25,725 nt of DNA from an uncultured euryarchaeote. GTDB taxonomy: Archaea; Thermoplasmatota; Thermoplasmata; UBA10834. The notes under the pieces are model-generated. The model saw nothing but the letters and a program-made list of their open reading frames with translations. It was not told the DNA's origin and did no database searches. Positions within the stretch are counted from its first letter, which is position 1. Every line of letters starts with the position of its first letter. Location of the stretch: assembly GCA_937872085.1 (NCBI GenBank), contig CALMQK010000250.1, forward strand, positions 1 through 25,725, given 5' to 3'. The position numbers and the translations under genes were made by a program. Below, one piece after another: positions 8,048 to 15,318 of the stretch.

Positions 8048-9535
8048 CTAGACCGCTTCGGGCTTCATGTGCGGAAACAGTAAGACCTCTTTGATCGATT
8101 GCGAGTTGGTAAAGATCATCGCGAGCCTGTCGATGCCGATGCCCAGCCCTCCCGTTGGCGGCAGGCCGTACTCCAGCGCATGGACATAGTCCATGTCTAT
8201 CGGGTGAGCCTCCTCGTCGCCCTCCTCCTTGTGCCTTTCCTGCTCCCTGAACCGCTGCTCCTGCTCTTCAGGGTCATTCAGCTCTGAGAACGCATTGGCG
8301 AACTCCCAGCCGTTGATGAACAGTTCGAACCGCTCGACGAGGCACGGGTTTCCTCTCTTCTTCTTCGACAATGGCGAGACCTCGATCGGATGGTCTATCA
8401 CGAAGGTGGGGTTGATAAGGTGTGGCTGGGTCTTCTGGTCGAAAACCTCAGCCATCAACTCGCCCATGGTCGGGCAGCTGTCCGCTTCCCTGACGCCTAG
8501 CTTGGTCGCAGCCGACCGCGCCTCCTCGACCGTCCTCAGGGCCGCTATGTCGAGGCCCGTGTACTTCTGAATCGCGTCGTGCATTGTGATCCTGGGCCAC
8601 GGTCTCGAGAAATCCAAGACCTTTTGGCCGTACGGTATCTTGTCGGTCCCGACGATGTGCATCGCTGCGTCGCAGATGACGTGCTCGGTAAGGTCCATGA
8701 TGTCGTTGTAATCGGCATAGGCCTCGTACAGCTCCAGCGAGGTGTACTCTGGATAGTGTTGAGCGTCGATGTCCTCGTTCCTGAAGTTGTGGCCGATCTC
8801 GTACACTTTCTCCAGATCTCCCACTATGCATCTCTTGTGGTAGAGCTCGGGGGCGATCCTCAGGTAGAGGTCCATGTCGAGAGCGTTGTGGTGCGTCTTG
8901 AAGGGTCTAGCCAGTGCTCCCCCGTAGAGCGGCTGGAGGATGGGGGTCTCGATCTCGAGGAACCCCCTCTCGTTGAGCCAGTCGCGCATGAAAGCGACCA
9001 TCTTGCTCCGCTTGATGAACTTCTCCCGGATGTCCTGGTTCATGATCATGTCCAGGTACCTCTTCCGATACCTGGTCTCGACATCCTGTAATCCGTGGAA
9101 CTGGTCAGGGAACGGCTCGAGCGCTTTCGAGAGTATCTCGAAATCGTTGATCGCGACGGTGACCTCGCCCATCTTGGTTCTGAACACTTGCCCTCTGATG
9201 CCGACGTGGTCTCCCTTGTCGAGCGACTTGAACAGGTCGAACCTTTCTTGGCCGACCTCGTCGAGCTTGAAGTAGACCTGCACCCTGCCCTCCCGGTCCT
9301 GGACATCGGCGAAGCCCGCCTTGCCGTGGATCCTCAATCCCATTATCCTACCGGCTACGGCCACCTCCTCCTTGCTCCGCTCGGAGGTGGCGGACGCGAA
9401 ATCCTTCTTGATCTGGGTGGTGTTGTGAGTCCTGACGAACTTGTACTTCTCATATGGGTTCAGGCCCTTCGCCTTCAGCTCCTGGAGCTTCTTTCTCCTC
9501 AGGACCCTCATGTCGCCATCGTCTTCTGCCATCAT
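8048..9535 (-). CDS. lysS: lysyl-tRNA synthetase, class II
   Basis: A 495-residue class II aminoacyl-tRNA synthetase that charges tRNA-Lys with lysine. The N-terminal part (about 45-165) is an OB-fold anticodon-binding domain (VAVAGRIMGLRIHGKAGFAD). The catalytic domain follows with motif 1 (FLEIETPILQP), motif 2 (HNFRNED, then TSLELYEAYADY) and motif 3 (PPTGGLGIGIDRLAMIF) near the C-terminus. Length and motifs match bacterial/eukaryotic-type LysRS. Many euryarchaea use the unrelated class I enzyme, so this one may have been acquired or retained unusually. Two ATG codons are adjacent at the start, preceded by GAGGGATGA. The stop is TAG. The promoter carries a 20-bp inverted repeat. Confidence 0.97.
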   Translation of the reverse strand: MMAEDDGDMRVLRRKKLQELKAKGLNPYEKYKFVRTHNTTQIKKDFASATSERSKEEVAVAGRIMGLRIHGKAGFADVQDREGRVQVYFKLDEVGQERFDLFKSLDKGDHVGIRGQVFRTKMGEVTVAINDFEILSKALEPFPDQFHGLQDVETRYRKRYLDMIMNQDIREKFIKRSKMVAFMRDWLNERGFLEIETPILQPLYGGALARPFKTHHNALDMDLYLRIAPELYHKRCIVGDLEKVYEIGHNFRNEDIDAQHYPEYTSLELYEAYADYNDIMDLTEHVICDAAMHIVGTDKIPYGQKVLDFSRPWPRITMHDAIQKYTGLDIAALRTVEEARSAATKLGVREADSCPTMGELMAEVFDQKTQPHLINPTFVIDHPIEVSPLSKKKRGNPCLVERFELFINGWEFANAFSELNDPEEQEQRFREQERHKEEGDEEAHPIDMDYVHALEYGLPPTGGLGIGIDRLAMIFTNSQSIKEVLLFPHMKPEAV

Positions 9536-9574
9536 TCATCCCTCTTCTCGGATGCCGTTGCGTGATAATCGGCG

Positions 9575-9594
9575 GGCCTACTTAAAAGTAGGCC
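9575..9594 (-). promoter_or_regulatory. lysS TATA box inside a perfect inverted repeat
   Basis: The arms GGCCTACTT and AAGTAGGCC (9 bp each, exact) flank a 2-base centre. On the minus strand the centre reads CTTTTAAG, which is a plausible TATA element about 49 bases before the lysS ATG. A symmetric site on top of the TATA box is what an operator for a dimeric repressor looks like. The regulator is unknown. Confidence 0.5.
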
Positions 9595-9659
9595 GCTCGC
9601 ACGGCGGTCACCGGACTCTCGCTCCCTCTCAATCACAATGTTCACCAACAACGCTCGGT

Positions 9660-9685
9660 CGAAGCCAGCAAAAGCGCTGGCTTCG
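9660..9685 (-). terminator. 10-bp stem hairpin directly after the response-regulator stop
   Basis: The arms CGAAGCCAGC and GCTGGCTTCG are exact complements around a 6-base loop (aaaagc). The stem begins one base beyond the TAG stop of the minus-strand response regulator. There is no clear U-run after it, so it could be a 3'-end stabilising hairpin or a factor-assisted terminator instead of an intrinsic one. Confidence 0.45.
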
Positions 9686-10060
9686 CTAACACTTCTTCTT
9701 GGTTGTCACCGCTTCTCGGATCGCTACTAGGAGCTCCTCGATCCTGAACGGTTTCAGGAGAAATCCCTTTGCCCCCGCTGCGATAGCCTCCTTCTCTATG
9801 TGGAGGTCTGCGCTTCCGAAGAATATGGTGGCTTGGGGGTCCATCTTCAGGATTTCCTGCGTGGCACTGACGCCATCTCGGACCGGCATCCTCTGGTCCA
9901 TTATGATGATTACGGGCTTCTCCTTCATGCCCTTATACTTCTGGACCGCCTCTTCGCCGTCGGATGCGACGCCCACCACCGTGTGGCCGTTCGCCTCCAG
10001 AATATCCCTGTATAGATCGACGATGAATTTCTCGTCGTCAACGAGGAAGACCGTAGCTAT
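9686..10060 (-). CDS. single-domain response regulator (receiver), apparent ATA start
   Basis: A 124-residue CheY-like receiver and nothing else. The acidic pair D8-D9 (VFLVDDE), the phospho-acceptor D55 (IIIMDQRMP), the conserved S83 (FFGSAD) and K103 (FLLKPF) are all present. The N-terminus is set by homology: residues ATVFLVDDEKF are the normal first beta strand. In frame there is no ATG or TTG, and the first GTG lies 27 codons downstream, inside the domain, so it would remove D8-D9. The codon in the start position is ATA at 10058-10060. It sits 6 bases after AAAGGAGGT (10067-10075), a near-ideal Shine-Dalgarno sequence. Without an output domain it must act by protein contact. The nearby GAF histidine kinase is the obvious partner, although the Sec61-beta gene lies between them. 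The stop is TAG. Confidence 0.88.
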   Translation of the reverse strand: MATVFLVDDEKFIVDLYRDILEANGHTVVGVASDGEEAVQKYKGMKEKPVIIIMDQRMPVRDGVSATQEILKMDPQATIFFGSADLHIEKEAIAAGAKGFLLKPFRIEELLVAIREAVTTKKKC

Positions 10061-10117
10061 ACGATAACCTCCTTTGTGCCGGCTATATGGGATTCCAACC
10101 TGCCCCAGAAACCTCTT

Positions 10118-10137
10118 TCCCGCGATGTTCCGCGGGA
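10118..10137 (-). promoter_or_regulatory. GC-rich hairpin in the response-regulator leader
   Basis: CCCGCG and CGCGGG (7 bp with the flanking T-A pair) surround a 6-base loop. The hairpin falls between the predicted transcription start (about 10147) and the Shine-Dalgarno sequence at 10067-10075. It could affect leader stability; function is unproven. Confidence 0.3.
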
Positions 10138-10167
10138 GCCAGACTGGGATATCTCTATTATCTTGGA

Positions 10168-10179
10168 CATTATATAATG
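10168..10179 (-). promoter_or_regulatory. palindromic TATA box (cattatataatg) of the response regulator
   Basis: A perfect 12-base palindrome with a strong TATATA core. Read on the minus strand it predicts transcription starting near 10147 and a leader of about 87 bases before the response-regulator start. Because it is symmetric it could also fire toward Sec61-beta. Confidence 0.5.
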
Positions 10180-10240
10180 GTTTTCCTGATGTCGCAGGTC
10201 GAAAGAAACCGCACTGGAAGCCGTTCGCCGACCTCTAAAC

Positions 10241-10250
10241 GTTTAAATAT
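10241..10250 (+). promoter_or_regulatory. TATA box of the Sec61-beta gene
   Basis: The sequence gtttaaatat is a close match to the archaeal consensus TTTAWATA, with aaac just upstream at the BRE position. It is centred about 35 bases before the ATG, so the leader would be under 10 bases. Confidence 0.65.
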
Positions 10251-10280
10251 TGAATCTCTCAATAGGACCGGTCGACAGAC

Positions 10281-10448
10281 ATGGCGAAGGACAAGAAAGG
10301 AGAGGGGTTCCACTCCGCTGCGGGTCTCATCAGGTATTTCGACTCTGAGGACGACAAGGCGCTCAAGGTCAACCCGTGGATCGTGGTAGCGCTCTGCATA
10401 TCGATATCCGTCATAGTCATCGCATTGACCGCACTGTACCCGACGTGA
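10281..10448 (+). CDS. preprotein translocase Sec61-beta subunit (archaeal SecG)
   Basis: A 55-residue protein with the archaeal Sec61-beta plan. It has a short basic start (MAKDKKGEGF), the conserved SAAGLIRYFD segment at 12-21, an acidic/basic stretch, and one C-terminal membrane helix at about 33-53 (WIVVALCISISVIVIALTAL) with almost nothing after it. Sec61-beta is the small tail-anchored subunit of the SecYE translocon and aids insertion and secretion of proteins across the cytoplasmic membrane. It stands alone with its own promoter between two minus-strand two-component genes. Its TGA stop is 2 bases from the kinase stop, a convergent arrangement. Confidence 0.92.
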   Translation: MAKDKKGEGFHSAAGLIRYFDSEDDKALKVNPWIVVALCISISVIVIALTALYPT

Positions 10449-10450
10449 GC

Positions 10451-11758
10451 CTAGGTCGCTTTTGGCAGCCGCATCTTGAAAATGCTACCCTTTGAGCGGT
10501 CGCCCTTGACCCTGTCTTCCACCCAAACCTTTCCCTTGTACGATTCGACAAGGGTTCTGGTGATGTACAATCCAAGCCCGCTCCCGCCCTTGGTCGACAA
10601 GGCCGATTCCGTGAACCTGTTGAATATGCTCTCCTTGACCCCATCGTCTATGCCTGGTCCGTGATCGGCCACGGATACGCACCACATGTCTCTTCCATCC
10701 TTGGAGTCATGATCGATAGTGACCTCTATCTCGACATGGTCATGCTCGTCGAACTTGACCGCGTTCGAGAACAGGTTGATGAATGCCTCCTTGGCCAGGT
10801 CGTTGATGTCGCAAAATCTGGGAGTCTTGTCGTCGCTCATCGTCAGCTTCACTTCGCGGTTGGGAGTACTCGATGCGACCGTCTTGAACGCTTCTTGGAT
10901 CACGGGCACCAGGTCCATTGGCCTGAAGTCCTTGCTGCCGCTCGATTCCACCTTCGCGTAGAGCTTGACGTCGGTCACCAACCGGTTGAGGTTCCAGATC
11001 TGGTCGAGTGCCTTCGCGAGGCTCTTCCTCGACGGCTCCGGCACCTTCGGGCGCGACATTGCCAGCTCGACGAATCCGCTCACCGCCTGCACGTAGTTGT
11101 TGACATCGTGGCCGATCAGGTCGACCAAGAGGCCGATCTCCTTCCGATCCTTCTCCGAGTTGCTGTACAGCTCGGCGTTCTGTATGGCAATCGCGGCGAG
11201 GTCAGAGAAGATCTCGATCGCGCGCAAGGTCTCGTTCCCGGGGACCTTGTGGTTGTCCGGCTCGTCAATCTCCAGATACCCCAGAAGCGATCCGTCCTTC
11301 TTGTACATGAGGAAGTCGATGAAGTCGAGCTCATGCCATTCATCGGGGAAGCTTCTCGCGCGGTCGAGCCTCTCTGGGTGGTCGACCCAGAGCATGCCTT
11401 CCTCATCCGGGAACTCGGACATCTCGAACGGGACATAATAGACGTTCTTGCCCACCTTGAGCTCGGGTCTTAGATCATGCATCATCCGGGCCATCGTGTA
11501 TTTGACCTTCCTGATCGCCGCTTCGCGGGCCGGCTCGTAACCGTGGGCAGCGCGGACGGCGAACAAGCCGGTGTCCTCCTCCCGTATGCCTATGTGGCAG
11601 CGCGCGACGCCAAAGGTCTCGGAGACCGTCTTGACGATCTTCTCCAGTAACTGATCAAGGTTCTCTACGTAGAGGAAATGCGTCGTGACCTCAAGGATGC
11701 TCTCGAGCGCGACGGTCCTCGCTGTTATGCCGTGTGAAGTCGAAGAATTCGGTTCCAT
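10451..11758 (-). CDS. GAF-domain sensor histidine kinase
   Basis: A 435-residue soluble sensor kinase. Residues about 20-195 form a GAF-like sensor domain. The phospho-acceptor H217 lies in LIGHDVNNYVQAVSGFVEL, an H-D-x-N-N box in place of the commoner H-E-x-R. The catalytic ATPase domain has the N box (LFSNAVKF, about 329-336), the G1 box (ADHGPGID, 364-371), the F box (FNRF, 379-382) and the G2 box (GGSGLGL, 391-397). No membrane segment is seen, so the signal is probably cytoplasmic. The start was set at MEPNSSTSHG, ahead of the first clear domain; the frame is open upstream to 12022 but that part is low-complexity and unconvincing. The stop is TAG. The likely partner is the single-domain response regulator at 9686-10060. 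Confidence 0.9.
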   Translation of the reverse strand: MEPNSSTSHGITARTVALESILEVTTHFLYVENLDQLLEKIVKTVSETFGVARCHIGIREEDTGLFAVRAAHGYEPAREAAIRKVKYTMARMMHDLRPELKVGKNVYYVPFEMSEFPDEEGMLWVDHPERLDRARSFPDEWHELDFIDFLMYKKDGSLLGYLEIDEPDNHKVPGNETLRAIEIFSDLAAIAIQNAELYSNSEKDRKEIGLLVDLIGHDVNNYVQAVSGFVELAMSRPKVPEPSRKSLAKALDQIWNLNRLVTDVKLYAKVESSGSKDFRPMDLVPVIQEAFKTVASSTPNREVKLTMSDDKTPRFCDINDLAKEAFINLFSNAVKFDEHDHVEIEVTIDHDSKDGRDMWCVSVADHGPGIDDGVKESIFNRFTESALSTKGGSGLGLYITRTLVESYKGKVWVEDRVKGDRSKGSIFKMRLPKAT

Positions 11759-11914
11759 TGTCCGTCCACGTGCTGGGGCTATTCCACCAGATATCCCACC
11801 GGGGCGTCCCCTTTTGGTAAATGGCTCAACTGGTATTATGTGGTTGCGGAGTGGTTCCGCGAGCGCAGCTATTGGACAAGTGTGTGCACTGACTGTACAA
11901 GGCATGCCGGAAAT

Positions 11915-11924
11915 GATATATATC
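11915..11924. promoter_or_regulatory. palindromic TATA box, his operon and/or kinase
   Basis: GATATATATC equals its own reverse complement. It is the most TATA-like sequence between the two divergent genes. Transcription would start near 11945 for the his operon and near 11892 for the kinase. Confidence 0.4.
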
Positions 11925-11995
11925 GTCGGGGTCGTCGGTAATTTGCTCGGGGCGCTCGGACATGGCACAAGCTGAAGTCGTGTTTGATAGTCTTC

Positions 11996-12013
11996 ACGGG
12001 TAATTCCACCCGT
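11996..12013. promoter_or_regulatory. inverted repeat in the his leader
   Basis: ACGGGT and ACCCGT are exact complements around aattcc. It could be a small hairpin in the his leader RNA or an operator half-site pair. Short arms make chance occurrence possible. Confidence 0.25.
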
Positions 12014-12105
12014 TCTAGTCAAGGCGCTGAAGAGCAGTTTTTGATGTCCCGCTGGCAGCTCCGGCCATATCTTCCGGGGACCGCGGGTCGCGAGGAGGTG
12101 TCCAG

Positions 12106-12972
12106 TTGACGATGGTCAGGATAGCCCTTCCCAACAAGGGCAGGTTGAATCAGAGTGCGATCAGATTGATGAACAAGATCGGATTCCCGGTCCCGGACTC
12201 AAGCAACAGGACTCTCCTGGCGGAGTTTGGGAAGGGCAGATACCAGGTCCTTCTCGCAAGAGCTCAGGACATTCCGGAGTTCGTGGAGATGGGCGCCGCG
12301 GACCTGGGCATCACTGGCCTCGACATCGTCATGGAGACGGGCCGGAAGGTCGAGATGGTCATGGACCTCGACTTCGGCAGGTGCAGGCTGGTTGTCGCGG
12401 TGCCGGATGATTCGGACATCAAAGACCTCCAAGGCGTGAAGGACGGATGCACGGTCGCGACCTGCTTCCCCAACCTGACAAAGGCGTATTTCTCGAAGAT
12501 GGGGAAGAACGTGCAGATCGCGGAGGTCTCGGGCGCGACCGAGGTTGCCCCACAGGTGGGCCTGGCGGACATCATCACCGATCTCACGGAGACGGGCTCG
12601 ACCCTCAAGCTCAACCATCTCAAGGAGATCGGGGTCGTGCTCGAGTCAAGAGCCGTCCTGATCGTGAACGGGAAATCGATGCTTGAGAAGAAGGAGCGGA
12701 TCGAGGAGGTCACCGGTGCGGTCGAGAGCGTGATGAACGCCTCCAATAAACGGTACCTGATGGCTAACGTGCCGAAGGCCAGCCTCCCGAATCTGAAAAC
12801 ACTGTTGCCCGGAGTTGCTGGTCCCACAGTCATGAACATCATCGGCCGCGATGACGTGGTTGCAATCCACGCCGTCACCAATGAGGACGAGGTCAACGGC
12901 GTTATCACGATGTTGAAGAGCATCGGAGCGACGGGCATCCTTGTGATACCGATCGAGAGGATGGTGATGTGA
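12106..12972 (+). CDS. hisG: ATP phosphoribosyltransferase, long form
   Basis: A 288-residue enzyme for the first step of histidine synthesis, joining ATP and PRPP. It starts with the family motif RIALPNKGRL. The catalytic part contains DLGITGLDIVMETG and the PRPP-binding loop region DLTETGSTLKLN (about 167-178). The last 75-80 residues form the extra C-terminal ACT-like domain of the long form, which normally gives histidine feedback inhibition, and this form works without HisZ. The start is ambiguous. A TTG at 12106 sits 5 bases after GGAGGTG, while the ATG at 12112 is 11 bases away, so TTG fits spacing better. The gene leads a nine-gene operon; hisD begins 1 base after its stop. Confidence 0.95.
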   Translation: MTMVRIALPNKGRLNQSAIRLMNKIGFPVPDSSNRTLLAEFGKGRYQVLLARAQDIPEFVEMGAADLGITGLDIVMETGRKVEMVMDLDFGRCRLVVAVPDDSDIKDLQGVKDGCTVATCFPNLTKAYFSKMGKNVQIAEVSGATEVAPQVGLADIITDLTETGSTLKLNHLKEIGVVLESRAVLIVNGKSMLEKKERIEEVTGAVESVMNASNKRYLMANVPKASLPNLKTLLPGVAGPTVMNIIGRDDVVAIHAVTNEDEVNGVITMLKSIGATGILVIPIERMVM

Positions 12973-12973
12973 G

Positions 12974-14260
12974 ATGTTGACTTTCGAGCTGAGCGAGATG
13001 ACCGCCGAAGAGACAAGATCAGTCCTCGAGAGGGAAGGCGTCGACCTCGTTGCCGCCGCGGAGAAGGCTCGTCCCATAATTGAGGATGTGCGGTCCCGGG
13101 GCGATGTCGCGGTGAGACGATACGCCAAGAGGCTCGACGGTCTGAAAGGGGAGCAGATGCGGGTAAGTGAGATGGAGTTGCGCTCAGCCAGGAACCGGGT
13201 CCCGCGCGTGCTCCTCGACGCGTTACGCGTCAGCAAACTGCGCATCGAATCCTTTCACAAGCGACAGGAGTCGATGCAGTTCCAGTATCAGGACGAATGC
13301 GGCACCTTCGGACAGAGGATGGTGCCTTTGAGAAGGGTCGGAGTTTACGTGCCTGGCGGGTCTGCCGACTACGCATCGACGGTCCTGATGGCATCAGTGC
13401 CTGCGAAGATTGCGGGAGTGAAGGAGATCGCGCTCTGCACCCCGGGCCGTGGCGGGAAGGTTCCAGATGTCATCCTTGCCGCCGCTTACCTCTGCGGCAT
13501 GTCAGAGGTATATGCCATCGGCGGAGCCCACGCGATAGCAGCGATGGCCTACGGCACCGCGACGATCGAGAAGGTCCAGAAGATCGTGGGCCCCGGAGGC
13601 GCGGTCGTGACGGCAGCGAAGCTCCTTGTCAGGAACGACTGTGACATAGACTTCCTCGCGGGGCCATCAGAGGTCCTGGTGCTGGCAGATGCCAAGGGTG
13701 ACCCGGAGCTGATTGCAGCGGACATGTTGGCCCAGCTCGAGCACGATCCCCAGGCAAGGGCCGTGCTGGTGACATCGTCGAAGAGGGTTGCGGACGAGAC
13801 CAAGAAGGAGCTCGAGCGCAAGCTCCAGATGGCCGAGAGGACGGAGATCGCGTCCAAGGCTGCGGCGAAAGGAGCGATATTCATCGTCACTGAAGACATG
13901 GACGCGGCCATGCGATTCTCCAACGCGTACGCGCCGGAGCACCTACTGATGGATGTTGCAGGACCGATGAAGTGGCTCGACAAGATCGAGAGCGCAGGCT
14001 CAGTGTTCCTCGGGAGCAATTCGTCAGTCCCGTTTGGGGATTACTGCTCCGGGACCAATCACATACTGCCGACCAAAGGGGTCGCGAGAATGAGGTCCAC
14101 TCTCTGCGTCTACGACTTTCTGAAGACGATTCCCTATCAGAGCATAAGCTCGAACGGCGTGAAGAAGCTGGCCGGAATAGTCGATATCCTCGCCCGCTCG
14201 GAAGGACTACCAGCGCACGCGGAGGCGGCGATGGCCCGCAAGAGGAGGCTGAAGGTTTGA
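12974..14260 (+). CDS. hisD: histidinol dehydrogenase
   Basis: A 428-residue enzyme that oxidises L-histidinol to histidine in two NAD-dependent steps, ending the pathway. The clear signatures are GVYVPGGSADYAST near 122-135, GGAHAIAAMAYGT, KIVGPGG, FLAGPSEVLVLAD and AQLEHDPQARAVLVT (zinc-site Gln and His). The catalytic pair E322-H323 is in APEHLL. SGTNHILPT lies near the C-terminal zinc-binding region. Length is normal for the family. It follows hisG by one base, with GGTGAT upstream of its ATG inside the hisG end. Its TGA stop overlaps the hisC TTG start in TTGA. Confidence 0.97.
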   Translation: MLTFELSEMTAEETRSVLEREGVDLVAAAEKARPIIEDVRSRGDVAVRRYAKRLDGLKGEQMRVSEMELRSARNRVPRVLLDALRVSKLRIESFHKRQESMQFQYQDECGTFGQRMVPLRRVGVYVPGGSADYASTVLMASVPAKIAGVKEIALCTPGRGGKVPDVILAAAYLCGMSEVYAIGGAHAIAAMAYGTATIEKVQKIVGPGGAVVTAAKLLVRNDCDIDFLAGPSEVLVLADAKGDPELIAADMLAQLEHDPQARAVLVTSSKRVADETKKELERKLQMAERTEIASKAAAKGAIFIVTEDMDAAMRFSNAYAPEHLLMDVAGPMKWLDKIESAGSVFLGSNSSVPFGDYCSGTNHILPTKGVARMRSTLCVYDFLKTIPYQSISSNGVKKLAGIVDILARSEGLPAHAEAAMARKRRLKV

Positions 14261-15318
14261 CATCTCTGGGTGAGCTCCGCAGAAGGACCATCGGGGAACT
14301 TACGAGGCCATCGTACTCGATCCACAGCAAAGACATGATCCTGCTGAACGATAATGCGAACCTGTTCGGGGTGAACCCGGTCGTCGATGAGGTGGCGAAG
14401 GAATTCGATTTCTCAAGGCTGTGGGCATATCCTAACGAGGACTCCGACGGTCTTCGGGCTCGGATCGCGTCTGAGTTCAGCATCTCGCCAGAGGAGGTCA
14501 TCATCGGCAACGGTTCCGATGACATACTGGACCTAACCTCAAGGTGCTTCCTCAATCCAGGCGACACGATGTGCTCGCCGAGCCCCACGTTCGGGATGTA
14601 CAAGTTCTATGCGAGGCTCAACCTCGGCAGAGTGTGCGAGAAGATCCTATCCAAAGACTTCTCTCTGGATCCAGACCCTATTCTGCAGGAGAAAGCAAAG
14701 TTGAATGCAATTTGCCAGCCGAACAACCCGACGGCCAATTTGTTCGACAGATCGGTCGTGAAAAGAATACTAACTGAAGCGGACGGAGTTACCATCCTCG
14801 ACGAAGCCTATGGCGACTTCTGCGGGTCGAACATGCTCTCTGACGCGATGAACTCCGAGCGCACGATCGATATCAGGACATTCTCGAAAGCTTATGGGAT
14901 GGCCGGACTCAGGATGGGCTTCGCCATCTCAAGAAAGGAAGTGATCGACGAGCTCAGGCGGGTACGCACCCCGTTCGGCGTGAATTCGTTCAGCGAAGCG
15001 GTGGCTATGAGGGCCATCGAAGACAAGGCCTGGGTCAATGAAGTGCTGGCGAAGGTGAAATCGGAGGCCGCCTATCTGAAACCAAGGCTGGAAAGGCTCG
15101 GCTTCAAGGTCTATCCGACCAGCTGTAATTTCCTCCTGTGCAAGTCCCCGGTCCCTGGCCCGGCTCTCGTGGGCGCCCTGAAGACGGAGGGTGTTGCAAT
15201 AAGAGACTGCAACATGTTCCCCTTGCTAGAGGGTCACGTAAGGATCACGCTGGCCCCGCGTCCGATGCTCGACGTGCTCCTCGAGAAGCTGGAGAAGCTG
15301 ACACTCGGAGGCAAGTGA
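14257..15318 (+). CDS. hisC: histidinol-phosphate aminotransferase
   Basis: A 353-residue PLP-dependent fold-type I aminotransferase converting imidazole-acetol phosphate to histidinol phosphate with glutamate. The PLP lysine is K211 in TFSKAYGMAGLRMGF. The upstream CQPNNPTA and ILDEAYGDF hold other cofactor contacts. The start was chosen as the TTG at 14257. It overlaps the hisD stop in TTGA, lies 8 bases after GGAGG (14244-14248) and gives the usual family length. An ATG start at 14335 would cut off the N-terminal helix (LRRRTIGELTRPSY). The frame is open further upstream, but only as an out-of-frame reading of hisD. Its stop overlaps the hisH start (TGATG). Confidence 0.95.
   Translation: MTSLGELRRRTIGELTRPSYSIHSKDMILLNDNANLFGVNPVVDEVAKEFDFSRLWAYPNEDSDGLRARIASEFSISPEEVIIGNGSDDILDLTSRCFLNPGDTMCSPSPTFGMYKFYARLNLGRVCEKILSKDFSLDPDPILQEKAKLNAICQPNNPTANLFDRSVVKRILTEADGVTILDEAYGDFCGSNMLSDAMNSERTIDIRTFSKAYGMAGLRMGFAISRKEVIDELRRVRTPFGVNSFSEAVAMRAIEDKAWVNEVLAKVKSEAAYLKPRLERLGFKVYPTSCNFLLCKSPVPGPALVGALKTEGVAIRDCNMFPLLEGHVRITLAPRPMLDVLLEKLEKLTLGGK

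Larger units (their letters stand above)
11759..12105. other. intergenic region between the kinase and hisG, 347 bases, no gene seen
   Basis: This divergent spacer carries a perfect palindrome GATATATATC (11915-11924) that can serve as a TATA box in both directions. On the plus strand it would give the his operon a leader of about 160 bases. A 6-bp hairpin, ACGGGT/ACCCGT with a 6-base loop, lies at 11996-12013. A strong Shine-Dalgarno GGAGGTG lies at 12094-12100. I see no convincing small ORF or RNA gene. Confidence 0.5.

Noticed and set aside
8036..8050. LysS-GNAT fusion through amber readthrough
   Set aside because: The frame is continuous apart from one TAG, but TAG ends several other genes here. 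The GNAT gene has its own ATG, so this is most likely chance.
11759..12022. N-terminal extension of the histidine kinase frame
   Set aside because: The added 88 residues are rich in P, T and G with no domain, and would cover the promoter region shared with hisG.
13972..14256. Upstream part of the hisC frame inside hisD
   Set aside because: It is an out-of-frame reading of hisD. HisC homology begins only after the TTG at 14257.
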